Assembly (NCBI RefSeq): GCF_001954275.1
Contig: NZ_MBEU01000053.1
Location: 1 to 64,000, forward strand
Source: Mycobacterium sp. IS-836
GTDB lineage: Bacteria; Actinomycetota; Actinomycetes; Mycobacteriales; Mycobacteriaceae
Reading direction: 5' to 3'
Length of the DNA stretch: 64,000 nt
Made by a program: the position numbers and the translations under genes. The notes beneath the pieces were generated by a model. It was not told the DNA's origin, searched no databases, and was given only the letters and a program-made list of their open reading frames with translations. Shown one piece after another: positions 1-7,075 of this stretch (positions are counted from its first letter, which is position 1; each line of letters opens with the position of its first letter).

Positions 1-155
1 GACGACAACATCGTCACCGGCGTCTTCTCCGTGAAATCCCCCCGAAACTGCAGATACACCAACCACAACACCAACGCGGCAATCAACAACACGGCGATAG
101 TGAGCCAGCCGTACGGTGGGGTCCGCGTCGAGTTGATCCTCGCGGGCCCGGTCAT
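1..155 (-). CDS. Mce-family protein, N-terminal fragment (runs off window)
   Basis: Reading leftward from ATG at 155 gives 51 residues before the window edge: a short polar start, one hydrophobic anchor helix (about residues 18-36), then VYLQFRGDFT. That segment matches the start of MceA-type proteins such as Mce1A, which carry substrate-binding MCE domains of cell-envelope lipid importers. The usual yrbE permease genes do not lie directly upstream; a proline/threonine-rich membrane protein does. This may therefore be an orphan mce gene or the start of a rearranged mce operon. The family call is fairly secure from the anchor region, but the MCE domain itself lies outside the window. Confidence 0.7.
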   Translation of the reverse strand, partial: MTGPARINSTRTPPYGWLTIAVLLIAALVLWLVYLQFRGDFTEKTPVTMLS

Positions 156-223
156 GATGGCTAAATCTAGCGGTATTCAGTCGCGCCGGCTCAGCGGCGT
201 CATGTGTTTTGGGGCGGCGACCG

Positions 224-790
224 CTAGCGGCCCCCGAACGGTCCTCCGAACGGCCCGCGGCGTGGGGGCTCGGTCACCGTTTGGGTGACCGTGCTGGTTT
301 CGGTGCTCGGTGACAGGGTGACGGTGCTCGTCTCCGGCGGAACGGTCGTCGTCGGAGTATCGGTGGACGGGGTGCCGGTGTCCGTGGACGGGGGTGGGGC
401 CGTCTCGGTGACCGTCTGAGTCGGCGCCCCGCCTCCGCCCCCGTGATGGCGCGGCGGCTCGGCAGCCGTGGTCGTCGTGGTGGTCACCGCGGTGGTTGAC
501 GGAATGGGCGTGGTGGTTGTCGTTGGGCTGGGCGCCGGCGACCCACTGACGAGCTTGAAGACCGCGTACGCCGCCAGCGCGAGCAGAATCACCCCGAGCG
601 CGCCGGCCGCGACCAGCGCGGCGGGCCGGCGGTACCACGGGGTCGGGGGCTCCGGCGGCTCGGGCGCGGGCTCGTACCCGTACCCGTAGTCGCCATACCC
701 TGCGGCGTCGCCGTATGCGGTGGCATCGCCATATCCTGCGGCCCGGGTGGGCTCGGAGTAGAAATCGGGGTTCTCGGGGGAAGGCGGCAC
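224..790 (-). CDS. Proline/threonine-rich single-pass membrane protein
   Basis: No enzyme family is recognised. From GTG at 790 the protein has 188 residues: a cytoplasmic Gly/Tyr/Asp-rich head with GYGDA-type repeats, PEPPEPPTPW, one hydrophobic helix (AALVAAGALGVILLALAAYAVF), then an outward tail rich in Thr, Pro and Ser with TVT and TETST runs, typical of glycosylated mycobacterial surface tails. It ends in Gly/Pro/Phe/Arg. A longer version from GTG at 880 would overlap the preceding kinase gene by about 70 bases; the GGAGG next to that GTG is part of the kinase coding sequence, so the start at 790 is preferred but not certain. It is the third leftward gene of a run and precedes the mce start. 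Confidence 0.65.
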   Translation of the reverse strand: MPPSPENPDFYSEPTRAAGYGDATAYGDAAGYGDYGYGYEPAPEPPEPPTPWYRRPAALVAAGALGVILLALAAYAVFKLVSGSPAPSPTTTTTPIPSTTAVTTTTTTAAEPPRHHGGGGGAPTQTVTETAPPPSTDTGTPSTDTPTTTVPPETSTVTLSPSTETSTVTQTVTEPPRRGPFGGPFGGR

Positions 791-809
791 GAAGGGTGAT
801 GTTAGTAGG

Positions 810-1841
810 TCACGTCTCGTTGTCGATAAGCGTGAGTGCTCGTTCGAAGAGATGCACGGTGGCCGCGTGGAGTTGGTCACCGACCTCCTTTTCGGCCTTG
901 CCGGCGCACGCCCTGGCCAGGGTGCCCTCGATCACGATGCCGAGCTTGAAGCAAGCCAGCACGGTGTACCAGGTGATGTGCGACAGGTCGCGTGTGGTGT
1001 TGGCGGCGTATCGCTGGAATAGGTCGCCGGTGCTCGCCAGGCCGTCCTGCCCGCCGAGCGCGTGGCTGAACACGCTGGACCCGTCGGGCTGGCGCCAGGT
1101 CGCGAGGAGCCAGCCCAGATCCAGCAGCGGGTCACCGATCGTGCACATCTCCCAGTCGACGATGGCGACCACCTCGGGCCCGGTGCGGGAGAACATCACG
1201 TTGGCCGCGTGGTAGTCGCCGTGCATGATGCCCGGCGTCCAGACGGTTGGGCGGCGGCGCTCCAGCCACGCCGCGACGTCATCGACACCGGGGATCTGCG
1301 GCCCCGGGTAGCCCTCGTACTCGTTGTAGGACTCCAGCTCCGAAAGCCAGCGCGGCACCTGGCGCTCCAGGAAGCCTTCCGGTTTGCCGAAATCGGCGAG
1401 ACCGACGGCGACGTGATCGACGGCGCCCAGCTTCGCCAGCGCGTCGGCCATCGACAGGCCCATCTGGAAGCGAATGCTCGGATCACCCGCATGCAAGGGC
1501 GGTAACCCCTCCCCGGCGTTGAATCCGTCGACGGGCTCCATCAGATAGAAGACGGCGTCGCCGAGCACGCTGGGGTCGTCGCAGGTGGCGATCAGGTGCG
1601 GGTGCGGCACGTCGGAACCGGCAAGTGCCGCAAGGACTTTGGTTTCACGCAGAATAACGCTGTTGCTGCGCGCGCGCAGGTGCCGCGGCCCGCGTCGCAG
1701 CACGTAGGGCCGGCCGGACCGGGTGAACCGCAGCATGACGTTCTGCGTCCCACCGGTGACGTCGGAAACATCCTGCAGCGGCCCCTCGCCCAACCCCTGC
1801 TTCGACATCCAGTCCGCGACGGCCTGTAGGTCCACACTCAC
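810..1841 (-). CDS. APH-fold phosphotransferase (FadE36/ACAD10-type)
   Basis: A 343-residue protein of the aminoglycoside phosphotransferase fold. The catalytic loop HGDYHAAN lies at residues 207-214 and the metal-binding IVDWE at 227-231, followed by GDPLLDLGW. Mycobacterial paralogues of this group are often misnamed acyl-CoA dehydrogenases because they resemble the kinase-like N-terminal part of ACAD10; they probably phosphorylate a hydroxylated acyl or alcohol substrate, though the substrate cannot be read from sequence. GTG at 1841 is chosen because it overlaps the stop of the upstream SnoaL-like gene by four bases, which implies translational coupling. Two further paralogues lie at 12784 and 15273. 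Confidence 0.9.
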   Translation of the reverse strand: MSVDLQAVADWMSKQGLGEGPLQDVSDVTGGTQNVMLRFTRSGRPYVLRRGPRHLRARSNSVILRETKVLAALAGSDVPHPHLIATCDDPSVLGDAVFYLMEPVDGFNAGEGLPPLHAGDPSIRFQMGLSMADALAKLGAVDHVAVGLADFGKPEGFLERQVPRWLSELESYNEYEGYPGPQIPGVDDVAAWLERRRPTVWTPGIMHGDYHAANVMFSRTGPEVVAIVDWEMCTIGDPLLDLGWLLATWRQPDGSSVFSHALGGQDGLASTGDLFQRYAANTTRDLSHITWYTVLACFKLGIVIEGTLARACAGKAEKEVGDQLHAATVHLFERALTLIDNET

Positions 1842-2185
1842 CCCTTGGGCTCCGGGGTGTGGTGGAGGGTCTGCGCCGCGATCATTCCGTCGCGGAACAC
1901 GAAGGTGTCCACACCGTCGTCGACCCGGTTGACCGCCGAATCGGCGGCCCACTCGAGGAACAGCACGTCGCCCGCGAAGATCTGGGTCTTCAGGTCCCAC
2001 GCCGCATCGGGCAGTTCGTCGAGCAGCTTGGCGAAGGCCTCGCGTACGCCGCCCTTGCCGCGCGCGACGCCGGCGGACGTGATCACGACCGCGTCGTCGG
2101 CGTAGTCGGCGACGATCTCGTCGAGGTCGCCAGCGGCCAGGGCCTTTCCGTGGTGGGCGAATACCTCCTGCGGCGTGCGCGCCAT
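1838..2185 (-). CDS. SnoaL-like/NTF2-fold small protein
   Basis: A 115-residue protein starting [20 protein letters not shown], with the alternating pattern of the SnoaL/nuclear transport factor 2 fold ([30 protein letters not shown], then a central [16 protein letters not shown] strand). Members are cofactorless isomerases, cyclases or ketosteroid-isomerase relatives; no specific reaction can be assigned. The ATG at 2185 has GGAG a few bases upstream, and it is far better than the longer open frame extending to 2434, which would overlap the divergent methyltransferase. It overlaps the following APH kinase by four bases, so the two are probably one operon. Size and place recall Rv3768. Confidence 0.8.
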   Translation of the reverse strand: MARTPQEVFAHHGKALAAGDLDEIVADYADDAVVITSAGVARGKGGVREAFAKLLDELPDAAWDLKTQIFAGDVLFLEWAADSAVNRVDDGVDTFVFRDGMIAAQTLHHTPEPKG

Positions 2186-2267
2186 TGCGACTCCTTTCCC
2201 TGGGACGTCTGCGAAGCAGCCTAGTGTGTGGAACGAACCGACTTTCGGGCCTGGAAGGGGAGATGGC

Positions 2268-3212
2268 ATGCCGCGCACCGACGACGACTCCTGGGACATC
2301 ACCCAAAGCGTGGGAGCCACCGCGCTGGGTGTCGCCGCGGCCCGCGCCGCGGAAACCGAGAGTGAGAACCCCCTTATCAGCGACCCCTTTGCGCGGGTGT
2401 TCGTCGACGCCGCGGGGGAGGGCATGTGGAGCATCTACGCCGACCCCAAGCTGCTGGCCAAGGCGATGGAGCTCGAACCGGAGATGCGGGCGCGGCTACG
2501 CCTGATGATCGATTTCATGGCCACGCGGACAGCGTTTTTCGACGAGTTCTTTCTGCACGCGGCCCGCTCCGGCGTGCGGCAGGTGGTGATCCTGGCGGCC
2601 GGCCTCGACGCCCGCACCTGGCGGCTGCCGTGGCCCGACGGCACCGTCGTCTACGAGCTCGATCAGCCCAAAGTACTTGAATTCAAATCGAATACGCTGC
2701 GTGAACACGGCGCACGGCCGACGGCTCGGTTGGTAAATGTGCCGATCGATCTGCGTCAGGATTGGCCAAAAGCGCTGCAGGAGGCCGGATTTGACGCTTC
2801 GCTGCCTTGCGTGTGGTCGGCCGAGGGGCTGGTGCGTTACCTGCCGGCGCAGGCCCAGGACCTGCTGTTCGAGCGGATTCATTCGCTCAGCGTGCCGGGC
2901 AGCTGGGTGGCCTCTAATGTGCCCAGCGCGGGTTTCACCGACGCCGACCGGGTGCGGCGCCAGCGTGAGGACATGCAACGCATGCGGGCCGCGGCCGCCA
3001 AGCTGGTGAACACCGAGATCACCGACTTCGAGGACCTCTGGTACGCCGAGGAACGCACACCTGTCGACGCCTGGCTCCGTGAGCACGGGTGGGACGTGTC
3101 GGTGGCGACGTTCGAGGAGTTGATGGCTCGCTACGGTCGCGAGGTTCCGCGGGGCGCCGAGGACGCGATGCCGCCGACCCTCTACGTCTCCGCGCATCGC
3201 CGCCATGGCTGA
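2268..3212 (+). CDS. SAM-dependent methyltransferase, TIGR00027/LCM type
   Basis: A 314-residue member of the large mycobacterial family of putative leucine-carboxyl-methyltransferase-like enzymes. The N-terminus [21 protein letters not shown] is the family hallmark, the SAM-binding loop is [14 protein letters not shown] (about residues 106-118), and YELDQPKV and [11 protein letters not shown] follow as expected. The acceptor substrate is unknown for nearly all members. ATG at 2268 is preceded by GGAAGGGGAG. The next gene starts inside its last codons. Length and neighbours match Rv3767c of M. tuberculosis. Confidence 0.93.
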   Translation: MPRTDDDSWDITQSVGATALGVAAARAAETESENPLISDPFARVFVDAAGEGMWSIYADPKLLAKAMELEPEMRARLRLMIDFMATRTAFFDEFFLHAARSGVRQVVILAAGLDARTWRLPWPDGTVVYELDQPKVLEFKSNTLREHGARPTARLVNVPIDLRQDWPKALQEAGFDASLPCVWSAEGLVRYLPAQAQDLLFERIHSLSVPGSWVASNVPSAGFTDADRVRRQREDMQRMRAAAAKLVNTEITDFEDLWYAEERTPVDAWLREHGWDVSVATFEELMARYGREVPRGAEDAMPPTLYVSAHRRHG

Positions 3213-3615
3213 TCGGCCCGCCCGGCTGAGCGACGTGCATCGCATCGCCGCTTCGATGCCCCACGTCAAGCGGCTGGAGGGGCCGAAGGGTAACCCCATC
3301 TACCAGGTGGGCGGAAAGTCCTTCGTGTTCTTCCGAACTCCCCAGCCGGACGCGGCGGATCCGCGAACAGGAGAAAGGTTCGCCGACGTGATCATGTTCT
3401 GGGTGGAGTCCGAGAGCGACAAGCTGGCGCTGACCCAGGATCCCGCGTCGCCGTTCTTCACCACGGACCACTTCGACGGACACCCGTCGGTCTTGGTGCG
3501 GGCCTGCCGGCTGGCGGAAATCACGAAGACGGAATTGACCGAGTTGATTCAGGACGCGTGGCTGTCCCGGGCCTCGAAGAGGCGAGCCGACACGTGGCTC
3601 GCCGGCCATTCCTGA
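3205..3615 (+). CDS. MmcQ/YjbR-family DNA-binding-like protein
   Basis: A 136-residue protein with the compact alpha/beta pattern of the MmcQ/YjbR fold: [34 protein letters not shown] near the start and a C-terminal [15 protein letters not shown]. Members resemble the CyaY fold and are loosely called DNA-binding, but a function is rarely known. Its ATG lies eight bases before the end of the methyltransferase gene, so the two are probably co-translated. A GC-rich hairpin follows the stop and could end the transcript. Confidence 0.85.
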   Translation: MADRPARLSDVHRIAASMPHVKRLEGPKGNPIYQVGGKSFVFFRTPQPDAADPRTGERFADVIMFWVESESDKLALTQDPASPFFTTDHFDGHPSVLVRACRLAEITKTELTELIQDAWLSRASKRRADTWLAGHS

Positions 3616-3631
3616 CGCGAACTCCATTGGG

Positions 3632-3655
3632 AGCGGCGCGAAACCGCGCCCCGCT
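3632..3655 (+). terminator. Possible intrinsic terminator hairpin
   Basis: GGCGCG at 3635-3640 pairs with CGCGCC at 3645-3650 around an AAAC loop. The stem can be extended by AGC/GCT across a two-base bulge. It lies 17 bases after the YjbR stop and is followed only by GATGTTT, not a long U-run, which is common for mycobacterial terminators. It separates the methyltransferase pair from the SigF-like promoter downstream. Confidence 0.4.
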
Positions 3656-3658
3656 GAT

Positions 3659-3683
3659 GTTTAGACACGAGTTCAACGGGTAA
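3659..3683 (+). promoter_or_regulatory. SigF-like promoter, GTTT-N15-GGGTAA
   Basis: GTTT at 3659-3662 and GGGTAA at 3678-3683 are separated by exactly 15 bases, close to the mycobacterial SigF consensus GTTT-N15-17-GGGTAT. It is 46 bases upstream of the small membrane protein at 3730 and would also serve the DUF6131 gene at 3981. Similar elements precede the second DUF6131 gene and csbD in this window. Confidence 0.55.
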
Positions 3684-3694
3684 ACCTCCGGCCA

Positions 3695-3711
3695 CGAGAA
3701 AACTTTTCTCG
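3695..3711. promoter_or_regulatory. 17-bp perfect palindrome upstream of small membrane protein
   Basis: CGAGAAAACTTTTCTCG has 8-base arms around one central base. It sits just downstream of the SigF-like -10 element and 18 bases before the ATG at 3730, where a repressor could block transcription. As RNA the loop would need to open to at least three bases, so an operator or a 5' UTR hairpin are both possible. Confidence 0.5.
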
Positions 3712-3729
3712 AACACAACGGAGGTCACC

Positions 3730-3954
3730 ATGCGTGGCAGCGGAATTATCGGCGCGGTTGTTCTGGTGTGGCTGCTCATCGGGGTATTCGCAGCGTGGCA
3801 GCGCGACTACTTCAAGGGTGGCGACACAAGTTGTGTCACAGCGGGAAACATCGCATTGACCGTGGTTGCGGGGCCGTTGAATTACGGCGGTGTCAACCCG
3901 AAAGTCAAGGATTGCCATGTGCCGCAACCCAGCTCAATGGGAGCACTGACCTAA
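3730..3954 (+). CDS. Small single-pass membrane protein
   Basis: A 74-residue protein with an N-terminal hydrophobic helix (GIIGAVVLVWLLIGVFAAW) followed by a 50-residue outward part. Two cysteines (DTSCVTAGN and VKDCHVP) could form a disulfide. No named domain is recognised. The ATG has GGAGGT seven bases upstream. A SigF-like promoter and a palindrome precede it, and the DUF6131 gene follows after 26 bases, so the two probably form a stress-induced operon. Small anchored proteins of this form are common in mycobacteria. Confidence 0.75.
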   Translation: MRGSGIIGAVVLVWLLIGVFAAWQRDYFKGGDTSCVTAGNIALTVVAGPLNYGGVNPKVKDCHVPQPSSMGALT

Positions 3955-3980
3955 CAAATCCTCACGAAAAGGAAGTTGTC

Positions 3981-4136
3981 ATGATCGTTTTAGGTGTAAT
4001 CCTGCTTATCCTCGGATTTGTCTTCGGCATTCATTTGTTATGGGTGCTCGGAATCATCTTGCTCGTGGTCGGCGCGATTCTGTGGATCCTGGGCTCCGTG
4101 GGCCGCCCGGTCGCCGGCAGGCGGTACTGGTACTAG
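3981..4136 (+). CDS. DUF6131-family two-helix membrane protein
   Basis: A 51-residue protein, MIVLGVILLILGFVFGIHLL then a second hydrophobic segment, ending SVGRPVAGRRYWY. Two short hairpin-like membrane helices and the conserved GRPVAGRR tail mark the DUF6131 family of actinobacterial small proteins of unknown role. ATG at 3981 has AAAAGGAAG in front. A 51-residue paralogue lies at 33310; both share the GRPVAGRR tail and a SigF-like promoter context, which points to general stress or stationary phase rather than a housekeeping role. Confidence 0.8.
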   Translation: MIVLGVILLILGFVFGIHLLWVLGIILLVVGAILWILGSVGRPVAGRRYWY

Positions 4137-4169
4137 TACCAGCCCTCAGGCGCGCGCTTCACAGGACAC

Positions 4170-4186
4170 GCATAGGAAGCGCATAG
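4170..4186 (+). promoter_or_regulatory. GCATAG direct repeat (11-bp period) upstream of tcrX
   Basis: GCATAG occurs at 4170-4175 and again at 4181-4186, start to start 11 bases, one helical turn. Tandem half-sites on one face of the DNA are how OmpR/PhoB-type regulators such as TcrX bind as dimers. It is 73 bases before the preferred tcrX start, so it is a candidate autoregulatory site. Confidence 0.5.
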
Positions 4187-4258
4187 CGCCGCCCAAGTGG
4201 CGAGCGGATACTGGAGCTTGTGTCGACGCAGCCCCGAGCCTCCGTTGAGCGGGTCGTC

Positions 4259-4963
4259 ATGCGCCGCGCGGACGGCAATCCCATCAACGTGCTTGTCGTC
4301 GACGACGAATCCGTCCTGGCCGAGATGGTGTCGATGGCGTTGCGCTACGAGGGCTGGAACATCGCCACCGCCGGCGATGGAGCGTCGGCCATCGCCGCCG
4401 CCCGCGCCCAGCGGCCGGACGTGGTCGTGCTGGACGTGATGCTGCCGGACATGAGTGGGCTCGACGTCCTGCACAAATTGCGTGAAGACAATCCGCAACT
4501 GCCCGTGCTGCTACTGACGGCCAAGGATGCCGTGGAAGATCGCATCGCCGGGCTGACCGCGGGCGGCGACGACTACGTCACCAAACCGTTCAGCATCGAA
4601 GAAGTGGTGCTGCGGCTGCGGGCACTGCTACGGCGCACCGGCGTGACGACAGTGGACAGCGGCGCGCAACTGGTGGTCGGGGATTTGGTCCTGGACGAGG
4701 ACAGCCACGACGTGACGCGCGGGGGCGAACCAATCTCGTTGACCTCCACCGAATTTGAGCTGCTGCGGTTCATGATGCGCAACTCCAAGCGGGTGCTGAG
4801 CAAGGCGCAGATCCTCGACCGGGTGTGGAGCTACGACTTCGGCGGCCGCTCCAACATCGTCGAGCTTTACATTTCCTACCTGCGCAAGAAGATCGACAAC
4901 GGTCGCGAACCGATGATCCACACTCTGCGTGGCGCGGGCTATGTCCTCAAGCCGGCCCGCTAA
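4259..4963 (+). CDS. tcrX: OmpR-family response regulator TcrX
   Basis: A 234-residue regulator, the same length I recall for M. tuberculosis TcrX (Rv3765c). The receiver domain has the acidic pair D15-D16, phospho-acceptor D59 (VVLDVMLPDMSG) and K109 (YVTKPF). The C-terminal winged helix includes LTSTEFELLRFMM, a long recognition region (RSNIVELYISYLRKKID) and the terminal [11 protein letters not shown]. It pairs with the kinase that starts inside its last codons. An alternative GTG at 4220 would add 13 residues; ATG at 4259 is preferred on family length. lpqH lies next to the pair, as in M. tuberculosis. Confidence 0.93.
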   Translation: MRRADGNPINVLVVDDESVLAEMVSMALRYEGWNIATAGDGASAIAAARAQRPDVVVLDVMLPDMSGLDVLHKLREDNPQLPVLLLTAKDAVEDRIAGLTAGGDDYVTKPFSIEEVVLRLRALLRRTGVTTVDSGAQLVVGDLVLDEDSHDVTRGGEPISLTSTEFELLRFMMRNSKRVLSKAQILDRVWSYDFGGRSNIVELYISYLRKKIDNGREPMIHTLRGAGYVLKPAR

Positions 4964-6458
4964 CACACGGCGAGCCTGGTCGCTTCGGCTGCGGCTGTTG
5001 CTCGGGCAGGTCGTGGTGCTCGCCCTGGTGTGTATCGGGATCACGGCGGCCACCGAACTCGCGCTGAACCACCACCTGGTGAAGCAGCTCGATGGCCAAC
5101 TCGCGGGGACCTCGTATCGCTCGGCGCTGATGTACCCCGAAATGAACCGTCCGCACCACGAGCATTCCCACTACCCCAGGCCGGGTCCCGGCCCACGGTT
5201 CCTCGATGCGCCCGGTCAGCCGGCGGGCATGGTCGCGGCGGTGGTCAGCGACGGCAGGACGGTCGACGCCGGCTACACGACCAGCAGCGGTGACCGGGCC
5301 GCCCTGACCGACAAGGCGCAGGCGCAGTTGGCGGCGATCGCCGGCAGCCGCAACCCGGTGACCCTGAATCTCGATGGGCTTGGCCGCTACCGGGTGGTCG
5401 CCGCCCCGAGCCGGCGTGGCGGCGACCTGATCGTCACCGGCCTCTCGATGGCCGACGTCGACGCCACGTTGCTGCGGATGCTGGTCATCTTCGGCGTCGT
5501 CACCGTGATCGCATTGGCCGCGGCCACGATCGCGGGGGTCATCATCATCAGGCGGGCGTTGGCACCGCTGCGCCGCGTCGCGCAGACCGCGCGCAGGGTT
5601 GCCGATCTTCCATTGGCCCGCGGTGAGGTCGAGTTGCCCGTGCGCGTTCCCGAATCCGACGCAAACCCCTCCACGGAGGTCGGCCAGCTCGGCTCGGCGT
5701 TGAACCGGATGCTCGACCACATCGCGGCCGCGCTGGAAGCCCGTCAGGCGAGCGAGACGCGGGTGCGGCAGTTCGTCGCCGACGCGAGTCACGAGCTGCG
5801 CACTCCGCTCGCCGCGATCCGCGGTTACACCGAACTCACGCAACGCATGGGTGACGACCGCGAGGCGGTGGCGCACGCGATGAGCCGGGTGGCATCGGAA
5901 ACGGAGCGGATAACGCGCCTCGTCGAGGACCTGCTATTGCTGGCCCGCCTGGACTCGGGACGGCCGCTGGAACGCGAACCGGTGGACCTGTCGCGCCTTG
6001 CGGTCGATGCGGTCAGCGATGCGCACGTCGCCGGACCCGATCACCAGTGGGAGCTCGACCTGCCCGAGGAGCCGGTGGTCGTCACCGGCGACGCGGCCCG
6101 GTTACATCAGGTGGTCACCAATCTGCTTGCCAACGCCCGCATTCACACCGGCGCGGGCACCGTCGTGACGACGCGACTGAGCACCGAGCCGACGCAGTCC
6201 GTGCTGCAGGTGATCGACAACGGTCCCGGCATTCCGGTCGAGCTTCAGTCGGAGGTGTTCGAGCGGTTCGCCCGCGGCGATTCGTCGCGCTCCCGCAAGG
6301 GCGGCAGCACCGGGCTGGGCCTGGCGATCGTCTCAGCAGTTGTCAAGGCGCACAACGGAACTATCGCGGTGAGCAGCTCACCGGGCCATACCGAGTTCAC
6401 GGTGCGGTTGCCACTCAACGGGTGGCAACCGCCCGCACCCCGCTCTTCGGCTAGCTAG
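4941..6458 (+). CDS. tcrY: Sensor histidine kinase TcrY
   Basis: A 505-residue membrane kinase: helix 1 at about 19-40, an extracytoplasmic sensor region to about 178, helix 2 at about 179-203, then HAMP, H-box ([11 protein letters not shown], His284), N-box ([12 protein letters not shown]), G1 (DNGPGIP) and G2 (GSTGLGLAI). It should phosphorylate TcrX, whose gene it overlaps by 23 bases. The sensor region carries a histidine cluster, [18 protein letters not shown], that could bind metal or sense pH. ATG at 4941 is chosen; GTG at 4929 is possible. Its 3' end overlaps the convergent lpqH gene by eight bases. Confidence 0.93.
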   Translation: MSSSRPANTRRAWSLRLRLLLGQVVVLALVCIGITAATELALNHHLVKQLDGQLAGTSYRSALMYPEMNRPHHEHSHYPRPGPGPRFLDAPGQPAGMVAAVVSDGRTVDAGYTTSSGDRAALTDKAQAQLAAIAGSRNPVTLNLDGLGRYRVVAAPSRRGGDLIVTGLSMADVDATLLRMLVIFGVVTVIALAAATIAGVIIIRRALAPLRRVAQTARRVADLPLARGEVELPVRVPESDANPSTEVGQLGSALNRMLDHIAAALEARQASETRVRQFVADASHELRTPLAAIRGYTELTQRMGDDREAVAHAMSRVASETERITRLVEDLLLLARLDSGRPLEREPVDLSRLAVDAVSDAHVAGPDHQWELDLPEEPVVVTGDAARLHQVVTNLLANARIHTGAGTVVTTRLSTEPTQSVLQVIDNGPGIPVELQSEVFERFARGDSSRSRKGGSTGLGLAIVSAVVKAHNGTIAVSSSPGHTEFTVRLPLNGWQPPAPRSSAS

Positions 6459-6924
6459 AGCAATTCACATCGATTTCGAACGGCTTGTTCACCGGTTGCA
6501 TCGGGTTGGCCATGTCGACGCCCGTCGCGGTCCCGGTGATCTTGTAGTGGCTGCCGTCCTTGGTCGCCGAGGCGTTGCCCTGGCCGGTCCCCGACGTGTA
6601 CGCGAGCGTCACGCCGTTGACGTTGCCGAGCCCAACCGACTTCACCTGAGGAGGGTTGGCATCGGTGAGCACGGCGCCGATGCCGGTCGCGGCCCCACCG
6701 ATCGCGATGTTGACGTTGCCGCCGGCCGTCGTGCACACGACGGAACCACTCACGTTCTGGTTCTTCCCGTCGATGGTCACCGTGGGCCCGCCGCCGGCGC
6801 TAGCCGACGCATTACCGCCCGAGGTGGCCCCGCCACCGGAACTCGATTTGTTACTCGAACAACCAGAAATAGCCGCGGCCAGAATTGCCGCCCCGGCAAC
6901 CGCGATCGTCAGTTCACGCTTCAC
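6451..6924 (-). CDS. lpqH: 19 kDa lipoprotein antigen LpqH
   Basis: A 157-residue lipoprotein with a signal peptide ending in lipobox ISGC (Cys22), a Ser/Gly/Ala linker and the LpqH/LppE core: [29 protein letters not shown], ending FEIDVNCSS. Two further cysteines probably form a disulfide. LpqH is an abundant, often glycosylated envelope lipoprotein and TLR2 ligand. GTG at 6924 follows GGAGAACAG. Its position beside tcrXY and opposite the alkylsulfatase matches Rv3763 of M. tuberculosis. A hairpin-forming repeat lies 25 bases upstream of the start. Confidence 0.94.
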   Translation of the reverse strand: MKRELTIAVAGAAILAAAISGCSSNKSSSGGGATSGGNASASAGGGPTVTIDGKNQNVSGSVVCTTAGGNVNIAIGGAATGIGAVLTDANPPQVKSVGLGNVNGVTLAYTSGTGQGNASATKDGSHYKITGTATGVDMANPMQPVNKPFEIDVNCSS

Positions 6925-6948
6925 CTGTTCTCCTTCGCCCGATCGTTG

Positions 6949-6970
6949 CGACCCTCGGCATTGAGGGTCG
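6949..6970. repeat. Inverted repeat upstream of lpqH
   Basis: CGACCCTC at 6949-6956 and GAGGGTCG at 6963-6970 form a perfect 8-bp stem with a 6-base loop. It is in the 151-base divergent region between lpqH and the alkylsulfatase, 25 bases upstream of the lpqH GTG. It could be an operator or a leader-RNA hairpin in the lpqH message. Confidence 0.5.
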
Positions 6971-7075
6971 TTTGGGCATTATGCGGGTTTGCCGGACCGC
7001 ATAGAAGAGGTTCGGCGAAATTGTTTCTTTTCGGTTAACCCGCCAGGTCTCGCCATGTTCTTTCGGGGAGGGCGC

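Noticed and set aside
868..895. GTG at 880 with GGAGG as start of the 224-790 protein
   Set aside because: The GGAGG is part of the kinase coding sequence (EKEVGD), too close to the GTG, and the start would cause a 70-base overlap.
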